Part shown: one piece after another, positions 42,978-56,153 of the stretch
How the letters are laid out: each line of letters starts with the position of its first letter
Position numbering within the stretch: the stretch's first letter is position 1
Source: Talinum fruticosum
Taxonomy: Eukaryota; Streptophyta; Magnoliopsida; Caryophyllales; Talinaceae
Reading direction: 5' to 3'
Assembly (NCBI GenBank): GCA_021018815.1
Contig: JAITYX010000102.1
Location: 1,240,001-1,304,000 of the forward strand
DNA: 64,000 nt
Position numbers and translations under genes: made by a program
Notes under the pieces: generated by a model
What the model was told of the DNA's origin: nothing
Seen by the model: the letters and a program-made list of their open reading frames with translations, nothing else
Databases searched by the model: none

Positions 42978-45900
42978 TGTAAGACCCGTAATTTTGGGTT
43001 AGGTAGTTATATGAGTTAAATTAACTAATTAAATAGAGTAGGTCGAATAACTAAAATATATACGCGGGTATATATTCGTTATTTTATTTGAGCGAATTAT
43101 TATCGGTTCGCGTAACCATAATCGATAAAATATATTAATTCCTTTCTTTTTGTTTCCCACCCGGCCTAGCTAAACAAAAACCCGAGACTGCTTGTGCTAT
43201 GTATGTGGGTTTAATTATTATGAGGATTAACAAAAGAAAAACAAAAAGGGAAATAGGAAGAAGGATTAGGTGTTAGCTTAGGAGTTGGATTAGTGTAATA
43301 ATGGATGTGGTGGCTGGTCCTTGAAAGGCCATGGGAGAGAGACACGAGAACCAGCAGAGAGAGAGAGAAAGAGAGGTCCGAAACAAAGAAAAAGAATCGG
43401 AGATAGAGAGAGAAAGCACAGAGCGAGAAAAGTAGGGGAAATCAAAGGGGAAGAGAGGGAGGACGAGAGCAAGAGAGATGAAGGAATTGAGAAGTAAGAA
43501 CCGGGGACCGAGAGAGCGAGGGCGAATAGAAGCACAGCGAGCGAGAGAGAGAGAGAAAGAGCGAGTTCACGAGCCGGAGAAGTGGCCGGAGGCCAATGCC
43601 CCGAACGACGAATGAAGGAAAGGCGACCGATGAACGCATGGAAAACACCAAGGGGCACGAAGGAGAGGCGAAATCGAGACCCAAGAGAGGAAGTGAACGC
43701 GAGGGCGGAGAGAGATAGTCGGTGAGCACGGGAACCCGGTTGTCGACAGCGTAAGGCACGGAGGAAGGCGATGAAACCAGGGCTAGATCGGGGCTGGCAG
43801 CGAGAGGAAAAGGAAGGATAGGAGGAAACGGATCGAGGCCAATCGAAACTCGGTAAACCTTCGATCCCTTATTCGAGGTGGGTAGTCTCATAATCTAAAC
43901 TATTAGTAATTTTCAAATTCAACTGAATTTGTTGTGAATGTTGAGTATTTGTATTGCGGAATGAATTTAATAGTTGTTTCGGATCAACTTATGAAACTTA
44001 GAATGAATTTAGGGAGTTGTTAGGGTTAAAGTAGAACATGAGAGCATTTTCTAGGGTTAAGTAGTTAAAAGTTGAATCGGGACCTTTAAGGAAATTTAGT
44101 AGTCACTTAAGATTGGATTGGGAAGCTACAAATTCTGATGGAGTTAGGTTGCATACGTCAAATGAATAGTATTCATGTTTCGATTATCAATTAAGGACGA
44201 AGGAGTTGTGACTTGCGTACGTATTATGAGTAAATTAAGCCTTAGAGATTTCTTGAAATTGCGGCATTGAGAACTAATTACGAATATTAGGAAATAATGA
44301 TTCGAAGTATAAAGAGGAGTATGAATTCATATTGATTGATTCACGGTTAAGGCATGGGAGTGAGAACTGGGTGATTGTTAGGTTAATTGAGTTCAAAATA
44401 TGTTTAAATCCTTGAGGTTGAACTAAACATAAAGATAAGTGGAGCTAACGAAACTTGAGTAAAGAAAGAAAATTAAGAGTTGTATGATCGTATATGGGCG
44501 AGAAAGAGTTAATTAATAAGGTAGAAACATAATATGAGAATTTGAGGTAAAGATGGCAAATTGCGAGGAGTTGAGACGTTGGAGTTAGCTGGTGATTACT
44601 TGTGGTTATTGTGGCTCGGAAAAACTTTAGTTCCTAAACTCATCCGGCTTGAAATTGAATTAAGTTAAAGGGAATGGACTTTGGAATATAGAGGAGGAAT
44701 GGGAAATTGGAGTATTAAGGGAATATGTATCCATGTGGATTGATTGTAGCATTGAAAGCAGACTGCGGCGAGGTTTACTTATATGAGAATAGGAGACTCA
44801 TGGTTGACTAGAATGTGGATGAAAATGAGTAGATGCTAAGCACTTGGGAGAATCCTTGAGCGGAAATGGTAGGTTGGGATGCTAAGCCTTAGTATAGAAA
44901 TGTTTGAACCTTGAAGTGACTTAGTTCTAAAATAAGGCTCCAAGACTAGTTTTGGAAAGAGTTCAAGTGGTTATGCAACACTACTTATGTATGATTCTTA
45001 ACAAATGTTTTTCGAATGTGAATATGTTTTAAAGAAGTGAAACTTATTTGAGAAAGTGATCCGGATTTGAGAAAGTGAATTTATAAGTGTGACACGTAGT
45101 GTCATGCCTTCCTTGGTATTAAACCAAATTGACAAAGTTATTTGAAGGAGATGTGATGAATGATTATGTGCAAATTGCTTTGAATCGACTAACTAGGATT
45201 GTTTAGCATACCTAAGGGTTCAAACTGGGGTCCTCATTCGTGAGGTTGCCCGGCTAGAAACTTCGAGGGAAGGGTTCTAACAGGGGTCCTGCGGTGTCGG
45301 GATGCCCGATCCGAGATTTCTAGAAGATAGGTCCCGGGAGCATTGTTTCGCGTTGCGCCCCGGAGGAACTAATGAAGTGCTAGTTCGAGTCCATGAAAGC
45401 CCGGAAAGTTGATTTTGTTCTAAAAGAAATGTTAATGATTGTGAAATTGTGCTTTTAAATGATTGAAGTGTTATGATCTTTACGTTGCGAATGATTTCAA
45501 GGGATTTCATTAAAAAGTATATAGATGTGTATTACGTTATTACGCTTTCGCCGATTTCATTATTATGAGTAGTATGTGTAAGGAATTTCTATTTTAAGAC
45601 TGTGAGATTCTCTCGGTGAGCGCGTGGTTTGCACACCCCAATAAATTCCCCCTTTTCCCCTCCCAATGTTTCAGGTACACTCTCGGCAGATGTGTGCGGT
45701 ACTTAGCATATCCTGGACTCTTGCCGATTTCTATTTGCTGTTTGCTAAGTGATCCGAGTGGTGGACGTGCATTTCTTATATTTCTAAGTATTGTAATTTG
45801 TAATTTAGTTCATGTAGTTTGTACCGGACGTGTAATGAACCATCTAGATTGTTTTAAGTTTTCATGCATGATTGGTTGGTCTCCGGCGTGTGGCCATTGA

Positions 45901-46163
45901 GTTGTATACTCCAAGTGTGTGGCTCGTCGAGTTATATTATTATTTTTATGGAGGGTTTTAAGGCCTTTAGCCTAGGGGATAGTCCATATTACAAATGGAA
46001 CTCTCACGAAATTTTTGGAAATTTCAAATTCTTTTGAAACATTACCTTTATCACCTCTATGTTGGAAGTGGAAAGCCGAACCGACAGCTTAATGAGCCTT
46101 GGGAGTTCCTTGTGAGGAACTCTAGTGATGTAATACTCCTAGGGGGTGTTTTAGGGTGTTACA
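42978..46163 (+). repeat. Tandem element LTR A
   Basis: 3186 bp, TGTAAGACCCGTAATTTTGG to AGGGTGTTACA. A GA-rich block at 43320-43560 creates misleading open frames on the minus strand. It is the longest of the three copies and lacks the deletions seen in B and C. Confidence 0.9.
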
Positions 46164-48233
46164 AAAATGATATCGAGTATAGATTTTGGTGACCTTAAAT
46201 TTGCATTACATATAGCCGTCTAGGATCATTGTGATGTGACTATGTGCTTTATTTGTGACAAATATACATGTGGTATTAAATGTAAGCCTTGACTCGTAAG
46301 CATTTGCCTCGTCGACTTAGTAAAATTAGTTGGACTGCAAAGCTGCTTGTTTAGGTGATATGTAAATGACATATGTGTGCTAAGTATGCGACCGAGTGTG
46401 GCTGAATTTTTATTTTTATTTTTCCGTTATTCATTGGTTTCGTGGTGTGACTTTTGAATCGTTAGGTGACTTAGGAATTCTACCCCTAAGAACCATACGA
46501 GTATTCAATTATGTATTGGTTGTTTATATATTTATTTCTAAGGAGTTCAGAAAGTGTATAATTGATCTTAGATGGGAAAAGAAAAGACATACGGTACTCT
46601 AGCATAAGTGAAGCATTTATTGGAGAATCCTAATCTTGTTTGTTGATTTAGGTATAGAGGCTGCCTTTTAGGAGTTGTCACTAAGGAATGAATTGAAATG
46701 CAAGATTTTTGAGTAGGATAGGGTTGAGCATCCCAAGTATTGAGGCATACTAGCAAATATGTACTTGAAATACTCATAGGTAGGTACTCTTGGAAGTTAG
46801 AAATAAGAATTAAAGGTTGTGGAGAGGAAAATTAATGGGAAATACAATGTGAAATGTTCGTTGTATCATTGGTGGAATTGGTTTTCTTTATAATAATATT
46901 TGGGTCCGTAATCGAGAAGGTTAAAATTGGTATTTTGCTTAAAGTGCATGTTTTTTCAGATGTGTTGGAAGGTATCTTTTTGGTACATTTGCATGCTATG
47001 ACTGGAGAAACAGATCGATTTAGGGATTTTCTCGATTTCTATCTAAGTTTTTGGGTCGACCAAACATGGGATGCAATGGTTATGGAAATCCATCTATGAG
47101 TTCCAATTTGAGAAGCTTGTGAGAAAGGGATAAATTAAGCCGAGCATGAAGCTAGAAGAAGCTAAGTGAATCACATTGAAGGTTGTGCATTCCACCATTT
47201 GAGTTCCTTTGACTTAACCTGTCTCACCAAGAGGAGTTAATTGATGAATGTTCGAATCACGCCCTCCACCACTTTCGGTTTATAACTGGTGACTCTTTGT
47301 GAGTAATCTAAACATCATAAATCGTTTGGAAGTAGTTCCTTGGGATCTTTATAAACCTGGGGCATTGATAACAATCTTGTAGGTTGAGTGCCTCGTTTCC
47401 AAAGGAAGTTAGAAGTTGTTCTATCACTCCCATACTTCATTTGGAGTTCATTATGTTTATTAGTGCTCATGGGAGTGACTATAAGTTACTTGGGAGCAAG
47501 ATATTTTAAGGATCGTTTGTTTGATCTTAATTCCCATAGAGGTGAAATAATGACATGAGGACTCCCTACTACCTATTGTAGTTACCATGAGTTGCTTAGG
47601 GATCTTATTGTGCTAGATATGATCACATATATTTTAGTTGCCCCTAAATTTTGACTTGGTTTCAATTCCAACATTTTGATTATACTTTTGAGCTGTGTCT
47701 ACTGCCTTTTGTGATGTTACTTGCCTAGTATGTGTGTCATTCTTGTCGTTTTTACTAGTGATGCACTATAGATAATTCGCTGAACTAGCCCGTCCGACTA
47801 GCTTGGGCATAGATTGTGCTTAGTTTGTGGAGGATAAGGAACTAGAGAGTGGTGTGAGGTATTAAACTATATATGCGCCAAGTTAATGTGTTGAGTGCAT
47901 AAGTATTTAGGTGAGACATTAGTATCCAATTTAAAACAAGTGGTGAGATCATTCCAAGCCAACTATTTTCTCTTTTCTAGTGCGATTTACTCCTTGGCGC
48001 CTTATAATTAAGTGAGCAGACGTATTGAAATGATGGCGAGAGAGGAGGCTGGAACTCATTAACCTATAGGGACTCCCCTAGGAATTCCAATAACCGTGGC
48101 TGCCAAATTGAGTTTCCTTCCATGATAGGTATACTAGTGTGCTCTAAGTGTATATGTCTATGTGTTACTCATTTCGGGGTACTACCCACTTGTTCGAATT
48201 TCGGGGACGAAATTCTTTTAAGGAAGGAAGAAA
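46164..48233 (+). other. Tandem element internal region 1 (non-coding)
   Basis: 2070 bp. Primer-binding-like TGATATCGAG at 46168, directly after the LTR, and a polypurine tract AAGGAAGGAAGAAA at 48220-48233 just before LTR B. The longest frame (46854-47096) has no family signature. The last ~40 bp (TTCGGGGACGAAATTC) resemble the end of chromovirus pol/3' UTR. Both priming sites remain, so it could have been mobilised in trans. Confidence 0.8.
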
Positions 48234-51176
48234 TGTAAGACCCGTAATTTTGGGTTAGGTAGTTGTATGACTTAAATTAGTTAATTAAATAGAGTAGGTC
48301 GAATAACTAAAATATATACGCGGGTATATATTCGTTATTTTATTTGAGCGAATTATTATCGGTTCACGTAAACATAATTAGTGGAATATATTAATTGCTT
48401 TCTTTTCGTTTCCCGCCTGGCCTAACTAAACAAAAACCCGGGACCGCTTGTGCTACGTATGTGGGTTTAATTATTATGAGGATTAACAAAAGAAAAAGAA
48501 AAAGGGAAATAGGAAGGAGGATTAGGTGTTGGCTTAGGAGTTGGATTAGTGTAATAATGGATGTGGTGGCTAGCCCTTGAAAGGCCATGGGAGAGAGAGA
48601 CAGAACCATGAGAGAGAGAGGGGGGCTTAGGATTGAAATAAAGAAAAAGAACCGAAGATAGAGAGCAGAGAAAAGTAGGGGAATTCAAAGGGGAAGAGAG
48701 GGGGACGAGAGCAAGAGAGAGGAAGGAATTGAGAAACGGGAACCGAGGACCGAGAGAGCGAGGCCGAACAGAAGCACGAGAGAGAGAGAGAGACAGAGCA
48801 AGCACATGAGCTCGAGAAGCGGCCCGAAGAGGCCAACGCGCCGAACAACGAATGAAGGAATGGCTACGGCGAACGCATGGAAAAGACCAAGCGGCACGAA
48901 GGAGGGGCGAAGTCGAGACCCAAGGAGAGGAAGTGAACGCAAGGGCCGAGAGAGACAGTCGGTGAGCACGGGAACCGCGGCCGGCGACAGCGTCGGACAT
49001 GGAGGAAGGCTGCGAAATCGGGGCTAAACCGGGCTGGCAGCGAGAGGAAGAGGAAGGAAAGGAGGAAACCGACCTAGGCCAATCTAAAACTCAGCAAGGC
49101 TTCGATCCCCGATTCAAGATGGGTAGTCTAATACTCTAAACTACTAATAATTTCGAAATTCAATTGAATTTCTTCGAATATTGAGTATCTATATTGTAGA
49201 ATGAATTCAATAGTTGTTTCATATTGACATACGAACTTACAATAAATTTAGGGAGTTGTTAAGGCTGAACCAGGACATGAGAGGATTTTCTAGGGTTAAG
49301 TAGTTAAAAGTTGAATTGGGAGCTTTGACGAAATTTAGTAGTCACTTACGATTGGATTGGGAACTTGGACATTCTGTTGGAGTTAGGTTGCATAGCTCAA
49401 ATGAATAGTATTGAAGTTTCGGTTAGCAATTAAGGACGAAGGAGTTGTGACTTGGGTACGTATTATGAGTTAATTAAGCCTTAGGGATTTCTTGAAATTG
49501 CGGCAATGAGAACTAATTGTGAATATTGGGAAATGATGATTCGAAGTACAAAGAGGAGTATGAATTCATATCGTCTTATGCACGATTGAGGAATGGGAGT
49601 GAGAAGTAGGTGATTGTTAAGTTGATTGAGTTCAAAATATGTTTAAATCGTTGAGGTTGAACTAAACTTAAAGATACGCGGAGCTAACGAAACTTGAGTA
49701 AAGAAAGAAAATTAAGAGTTGTATGATCGAATATGGGCGAGAAAGAGTTGATTAATAAGGTAGAAACGTACTATGAGAATTTGAGGTAAAGATGGCAAAT
49801 TGCGAGGAGTTAGGATGTTGGAGTTAAGTGGTGATTGCTTGTGGTTATTGTGGCCCGGAAAAGCATTAGCTCCTAAACTCATTAGGCTTGAAAGTGAATT
49901 AAGTTAAAGGGAATGGACTTTTGAATATAGAAGAGGAACGGGAAATTGGAGTATCAAGGGAATATGTATCCATGTGGATTGATTGTAGCATTGAAAACGA
50001 GTACGATGAGGATTACTTATATGAGAATAGGAGACTCATGCTTGAATAGAATATGGATGAAAATAAGCGGATGCTAAGTAGTTGGGAGAATCATTGAGCG
50101 AAAATGGTAAGTTGGGATGTTATGCCTTAATATAGAAATGCTTGAACCTTGAAGTGACTTAATTCTAAAATAATGCTCAAAGACTAGTTTTGAATCAACT
50201 GGTTAGTATCGTTTAGCATACCGAAGGGTTCGAACCGGGGTCCTCATTCTTGAGGAAGCCCGGCTAGAAACTTCGAGGAAGAGTTCTAATAGGGGTCCTG
50301 CGGTATCATGATGCCCGATCCGAGACTTCATCGAAGATAGGTCCCAGGACCCTTGTTCGGGGTCGCGTCCCCTAGAGGAACTAAGGAAGTCCTAGTTTGA
50401 GTCCATGAAAGTGCAGAAAGTTGATTTTGTTATAAAAGAATTGTTAATGATTGTGAAATTGTGCTTTTAAATGATTGAAGTGTTATGATCTTTACGTTGC
50501 GAATGATTTCAAGGGATTTCATTGAAAAGTATATAGATGTGTATTACGTTATTATGCTTTCGCCAATTTCATTAGTATGAGTAGTATTTGTAAAGAGTTT
50601 CCATTTTGAAGACTGCGAGACTCTCCGGTGAGTGTGTGGTTAGCTCACCCCACAAATTCCCCCTTTTTCCCCTCCCAGTGTTGCGGGTACACTCTCGGGA
50701 GATGTGTGCGGTACTTAGCATATCCTAGACTCTTGCTGATTTCTGTTTGTCTGTTTGCTAAGTGATCCGAGTGGTGGACGTGCATTTCTTATGTTTCTAA
50801 GTATTGTAATTTGTAATTTAGTTCCTACGGTTTGTACCGGATGTGTAATGAACCATTTAGATTGTTTTAAGTTTTCATGCATGATTGTTTAGACTCGACG
50901 TGTGGCCGTTGAGTTGTATACTACGAGCGTGTGGCTCGTCGAGTTATATTATCATTTTTATGGAAGGTTTTAAGGCCTTAAGCCTAGGGGATAGTCCATA
51001 TTACAAACGGAACGCTACCAAAAGTTTTTAGAAATTTCAAATTCTTTTAGAAAACTACCTTTATTACCTTTAAGTTGGTATTAGAAAGCCGAACCGACAC
51101 CTTAATGAGCCTTGGGAGTTCCTTGTACGGAACTCTAGTGATGTAATACTCCTAGGAGGTGTTTGGGGGTGTTACA
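48234..51176 (+). repeat. Tandem element LTR B (middle)
   Basis: 2943 bp, TGTAAGACCCG to GGGGGTGTTACA. Compared with LTR A it lacks ~245 bp at about 50190 (equivalent to roughly 44956-45200), with TTTTGA-like microhomology at the junction. GA-rich block at 48590-48800. Confidence 0.88.
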
Positions 51177-53046
51177 AAAATAGTATCACAACATAGATTT
51201 TGGTGACCTTAAGTTTGCATTGCATATAGCCGTCTAGGATCTTTGTTATGTGACTATGTGCTTTATTTGTGACAAATATACATGTGGTATTAAGTGTAAC
51301 CCTTGACTCGTAAGCATTTACCTCGTCGACTTAGTTGAATTAGTTGGACCGCAAACCGCTTGTTAAGGTTATATGTAAATGACTTATGTGTGCTAAGTAT
51401 TTGACTGAGTGTGACTGAATTTTTATTTCATTTATTGGAGAATCCTTATCCCGTTTGTTGATTTACATATAGCGACTCGCCTTTTGGGAGTTGTCACTAA
51501 GGAATGAATTGAAATGCCAGATTGTTGAATAGGATAGAGCTGAGCATCCCGAGTGTTGAGAGATACTTGTATATATTTACTGAAATACTCATAGGTGGGT
51601 ACTCTTGGAAATTAAAAATAAAAATTAGAAGCTAAGGAGAGGAGAATTAATAGGAAATACAACGTGAAAGGTTCGTTGTATCATTGGTGGAATTGGTTTT
51701 CTTTATAATAATATTTGGGTCCATAATCGAGAAGGTTAAAATTGGTATTTTGCTTGAAGTGCATGTTTGTTCAGATGTGTTGGAAGACATCTTTTTGGTA
51801 CATTTGCAAGCTATGATTGGACAAATAGTTGATTTAAGGATTTTCTTGATTTCCATCTAAGTTTTTAGGTCGACGAAACATGGGATGCAATGGTTATGGA
51901 AATCCATCTATGAGTTCTAATTTGAGAAGCTTATGAGAAAGGTATAAATTAAGCCGAGCATGAGGCTAGAAGAAGCTAAGTGAATCACATTGAAGGTTGT
52001 GCTTTCCACCATTTGAGTTCCTTTGACTTAACTATCTCACCAAGAGGAGTTGATTGATGAATGTTAGAATCATGCCCTCCACCAGTTTCGGTTTATATGT
52101 GGTGATTCTTTGTGAGTAATCTAAACGTCATAAATCATTTGGAAGTAGTTCCTTGGGATCTTTATAAACCTAGGGCATTGATAACAATCTTGTAGGTTGA
52201 GTGCCTCGTTTCCAAACGAAGTTAGAAGTTATTCTATAACTCCCATACTTCATTTGGAGTTCTTTATCTTTATTAGTGCTCATGGGAGTGACTAAAAGTT
52301 ACTTGGGAGCAAGATACTTTAAGGATCGTTTGTTTAATCTTAATTCCCATAGAGGTGAAAGAATGACATGAGGACTCCCTACTACCTATTGTAGTTACCA
52401 TGAGTTGTTTAGGGATCTTATTATGCTAGATATGATCACATATAGTTTGGTTGCTCGTAAATTTTGACTTGGTTTCAATTCCAACATTTGATTATACTTT
52501 TGAGCTATGTCTATTGCCTTTTGTGATGTTACTTGCCTAGTATGTGTGTCATTCTTGCCGTTTTGACTAGTGATGCACCATAGATAAGTTGCTTGAACTA
52601 GCCCGTCCGACTAGCTTGGCTAGAGAGTCTCGCTTAGTTTGTGGAGGATATGGAGCTTGAGAGTGTTGTGAGGTATTGAACTATATGTGCGCTAAGTTTA
52701 TGTGTTGATTGCATATGTATTTGGTGGAGACATTAGTACCAATTTAAAACAAGTGGTGAGATCATTCCAAGCCAACTATCTGCTCTTTTCTAGTACGATT
52801 TGCTCCTTGGCGCCTTGTAATTAAGTGAGCAAATGTAATGAAATGATGTTAGAGAGGAGGCTGGAACTCATTATCCTATAGGGACTCCCCTAGGAATTCC
52901 AATAATCGTGGCTGCCTATTTGAGTTTCCTTCCATGACACGTATACTAGTGTACTCTATGTGTATATGTGTATGTCTTACTCGTTTCGGGGTACTACCAA
53001 CTTGTTCCGAATTTCGAGGACGAAATTCTTTTAAGGAGGGAAGAAA
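51177..53046 (+). other. Tandem element internal region 2 (non-coding)
   Basis: 1870 bp. Primer-binding-like TAGTATCACAAC at 51181 and polypurine tract AAGGAGGGAAGAAA ending at 53046. Colinear with internal region 1 apart from a ~100-bp or larger gap near 51420. No coding signal. Confidence 0.8.
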
Positions 53047-56000
53047 TGTAAGACCCGTAATTTTGGGTTAGGTAGTTATATGAGTTAAATTAATTAATTA
53101 AATAGAGTAGGTGGAATAACTAAAATATACACGCGGGTATATATTTGTTATTTTATTTGAGCGGATTATTATCGGTTCGCGTAACCATAATTAGTGGAAA
53201 ATATATTAATTCCTTCCTTTTCGTTTCCGCCTGACCTAGCTAAACAAAAACCCCGAGACCGCTTGTGCTACATATGTGGGGTTAATTATTATGAGGATTA
53301 ACAAATGAAAAAGAAAAAGGGAAAATAGGAAGGAGGATTAGGTGTTAGCTTAAGAGTTGGATTAGTGTAATAATTAATGTGGTGGCTTGTCCTTCAAAGG
53401 CCTTGGGAGAGAGAGACATAACCAGAGAGAGACAGAGAGAGAGAGAGAGTGTGTGTTGGATTGAAACAAACAAAAAGAACCGAAGATAGAGAGTGGAAGA
53501 AGAGAGCGAGAAAAGGAGGGGAAATAAAAGGGGAAAAGAGGGAGGACGAGAGCAAGAGAGAGGAAGGAATTGAGAAACAGAGACCGGGGACCGAGAGAGC
53601 GAGGGCGAACGAAGCATAGCGAGAGAGAGAGAGAGAGAGTGAGTGCACGAGCCGGAGAAACAGCCGGAGGCCCACCCCGAACGAATGAAGGAAGGGCGAG
53701 CGGCAAACACATGTAAAACACCAAGGGGCATGAAGGAGAGGCGAAATCGAGACCCAAGGAGAGGAGGCCAACGCGAGGGCCGAGAGTGATAGTCGATGAG
53801 CACGGCAACCGTGGCCATCGACGGCGTCGAGTATGGAGGAAGGCGGAGAACCGGGGCTAGACCGGGGCTGGCAGCGAGAAGAAGAGGACGGAAAGGAGCA
53901 AACCGACCTAAGCCAATCCGAAACTCAGCAAACCTTCGATCCCTAATTCGAGTTGGGTAGTCTCATACTCTAAACTATTAGTAATTTCGAAATTCAATTG
54001 AATTTGTTGTGAATATTGAGTATCCGTATTGCGGAATGAATTTAATAGTTGTTTCAGATTGAGTTACGAAATTAGAATTAATTTAGCGAGTTGTTAAGGC
54101 TGAAGCGGGACATGAGAGGATTTTCTAGGGTTAAGTAGTTAAAAGTTGAATTGGGAGCTTTGAGGAAATTTAGTAGTCACTTAAGATTGGATTGGGAACC
54201 TGGAAATTCTGATGGAGTTAGGTTGCATAGGTCAAATGAATAGTATTGAAGTTTCGGTTAGCAATTAAGGATGAAGGAGTTGTGACTTGGGTACGTATTA
54301 TGAGTTAATTAAGCCTTAGAGATTTATTGAAATTGCGGTAATGAGAACTAATTGCGGATATTGGGAAATGATTATTTGAAGTATAAAGAGAGGTATGAAT
54401 TCATATCGATTGATGCACAGTTGAGGCATGGGAGTGAGAAGTGGGTGATTGTTAGGTTAATTGAATTCAAAATATGTTTAAATCCTTGAGGTTGAACTAA
54501 AATTAAAGATAAGCGGAGCTAGTGAAACTTAAGTAAAGAAAGAAAATGAAGAGTTGTATGATCGAATATGGGCGAGAAAGAGTTAATTAATAAGGTAGAA
54601 ACATAAGATGAGAATTTGGGGTAAAGATGGAAAATTGCGAGGAGTTAGGGCGTTGGAGTTAAGTGGTGATTACTTGTGGTCATTGTGGCTCAAAAAGCTT
54701 TAGTTCCTTCATCAGGCTTGAAAGTGAATGAAGTCAAAGGGAATGGACTTTGGAATATACAGGAGGAATGGGAAATTTGAGTATCAAGGGAATATGTATC
54801 CATGTGGATTGATTGTAGCATTGAAAACAGAGTACGATGAGGATTACTTATATGAGAATAGGAGACTCATGCCTGAATAGAATGTGGATAAAAATGAGTA
54901 GATGCTAAGCACTTGGGACAATCCTTGATCTGTAAATGGTAGGTCGCGATGCCAAGCCTTAGTATAGAAACGCTTAAACCTTAAAGTGACTTAATTCTAA
55001 AATAATTTTGAAAAGAGTTCAAGTGGTTATGCAACACTACTTGTTTATGATTCTTGAGAAATGCTTTTCGAACGTGAATGTGTTTTAAAGAAGCGACACT
55101 TATTTGAGAAAGTGAATCGGATATGAGAAAGTGAATTTATAAGGGTGACACGTGATGTCGTACCTTCCTTGGTATTAAACCAAATTAAGAAAGTCTGTTT
55201 CAAGGACATGTGATGAATGATTATGTGCAAATTGTTTTGAATCGACTGGGTATAATCGTTTAGCATACCGAAGGGTTCATATTGGGGTCCTCATTTGGGA
55301 GCCTTGTTCGAGGTCGTGCCCCTTAGAAGAACTAAAGAAGTGCTAGTTCGAGTCCATGAAAGCCCGAAAGCTGAATTTGTTCTAAAAGAATTGTTAATGA
55401 TTGTGAAATCGTGCTTTTAAATGATTGAAGTGTTATGATCTTTACATTGCAAAGGATTTCAAGGGATTTCATTGAAAATTATATAGATGTGTATTACGTT
55501 ATTATGCTTTCGCTGATTTCATTATTATGAGTAGTATGTGTAAAGAATTTCCATTTTAAGACAAGTGAGACTCTCCGGTGAGCGCGTGGTTTGCTCACCC
55601 CCACAAATTCCCTCTTTTTCCCCTCCTAATGTTATAGGTACACTCTCGGGAGATGTGTGCGTTGCATATCCTGGACTCTTGCTGATTTCGTTTGCTTGTT
55701 TGCTAAGTGATCCAAGTGGCGAACGTGCATTTTTTATGTTTCTAAGTATTGTAATTTGTAATTTTGTTCATATAGTTTGTACCGGATGTACAATGAATCA
55801 TTTAGATTGTTTTAAGTTTCCACGCATGATTGGTTGGACTCCGGCGGGTGGCCGTTGAGTTGTATACTCCGAGCTTGTGGCTCGTTGAGTTGTATACTCG
55901 ATTGTGTGGCTCGTCGAGTTATATTATGATTTTTATGGGGGTTTTAAGTCCTTAATCCTAGGGGATAGTCCATATTACAAACGGAACTCTGTGGAAATTT

Positions 56001-56148
56001 TTAGGAAATTTCAAATTCTTTTGGAAAACTATCTTTATTACATTTAAGTTAGAATTAGAAAGCCGAATTGACACCTGAATAAGCCTTAGGATTTCCTTGT
56101 GAGGAACTCGGCAATGTAATACTCCTACGGGGTGTTTTGGGTGTTACA
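53047..56148 (+). repeat. Tandem element LTR C
   Basis: 3102 bp, TGTAAGACCCG to GGGTGTTACA, followed by the AAAAG target duplicate. It has its own ~100-bp deletion near 55288, losing the GGGGTCCTG...GATGCCCGA block, different from the deletion in LTR B. GA-rich block at 53400-53640. Confidence 0.88.
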
Positions 56149-56153
56149 AAAAG

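Larger units (their letters stand above)
42978..56148 (+). mobile_element. Tandem chromovirus derivative: LTR-internal-LTR-internal-LTR
   Basis: Three LTRs (42978-46163, 48234-51176, 53047-56148) and two internal regions (46164-48233, 51177-53046), all on the plus strand. AAAAG flanks the whole unit at 42973-42977 and 56149-56153, so it occupies one insertion site. Neither internal region encodes gag or pol. LTRs of ~3 kb, a tRNA-Met-like primer site and a GGGGACGAAATTCTTTTAAG 3' motif point to a non-autonomous Tekay/Del-like chromovirus. Confidence 0.92.

Noticed and set aside
43290..43891. Minus-strand open frames of 120-150 codons.
   Set aside because: Same GA-rich LTR block; Leu/Ser-rich low-complexity products that follow purine bias rather than coding constraint.
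46854..47099. 81-codon open frame in tandem-element internal region 1.
   Set aside because: Hydrophobic sequence with no family signature; the frame is broken in internal region 2.
48467..49027. Minus-strand 177-codon open frame.
   Set aside because: GA-rich part of LTR B; frame and length are not conserved in LTR A or C.
53345..53818. Three minus-strand open frames of 125-157 codons.
   Set aside because: GA-rich part of LTR C; shadows of the repeat, no conserved residues.
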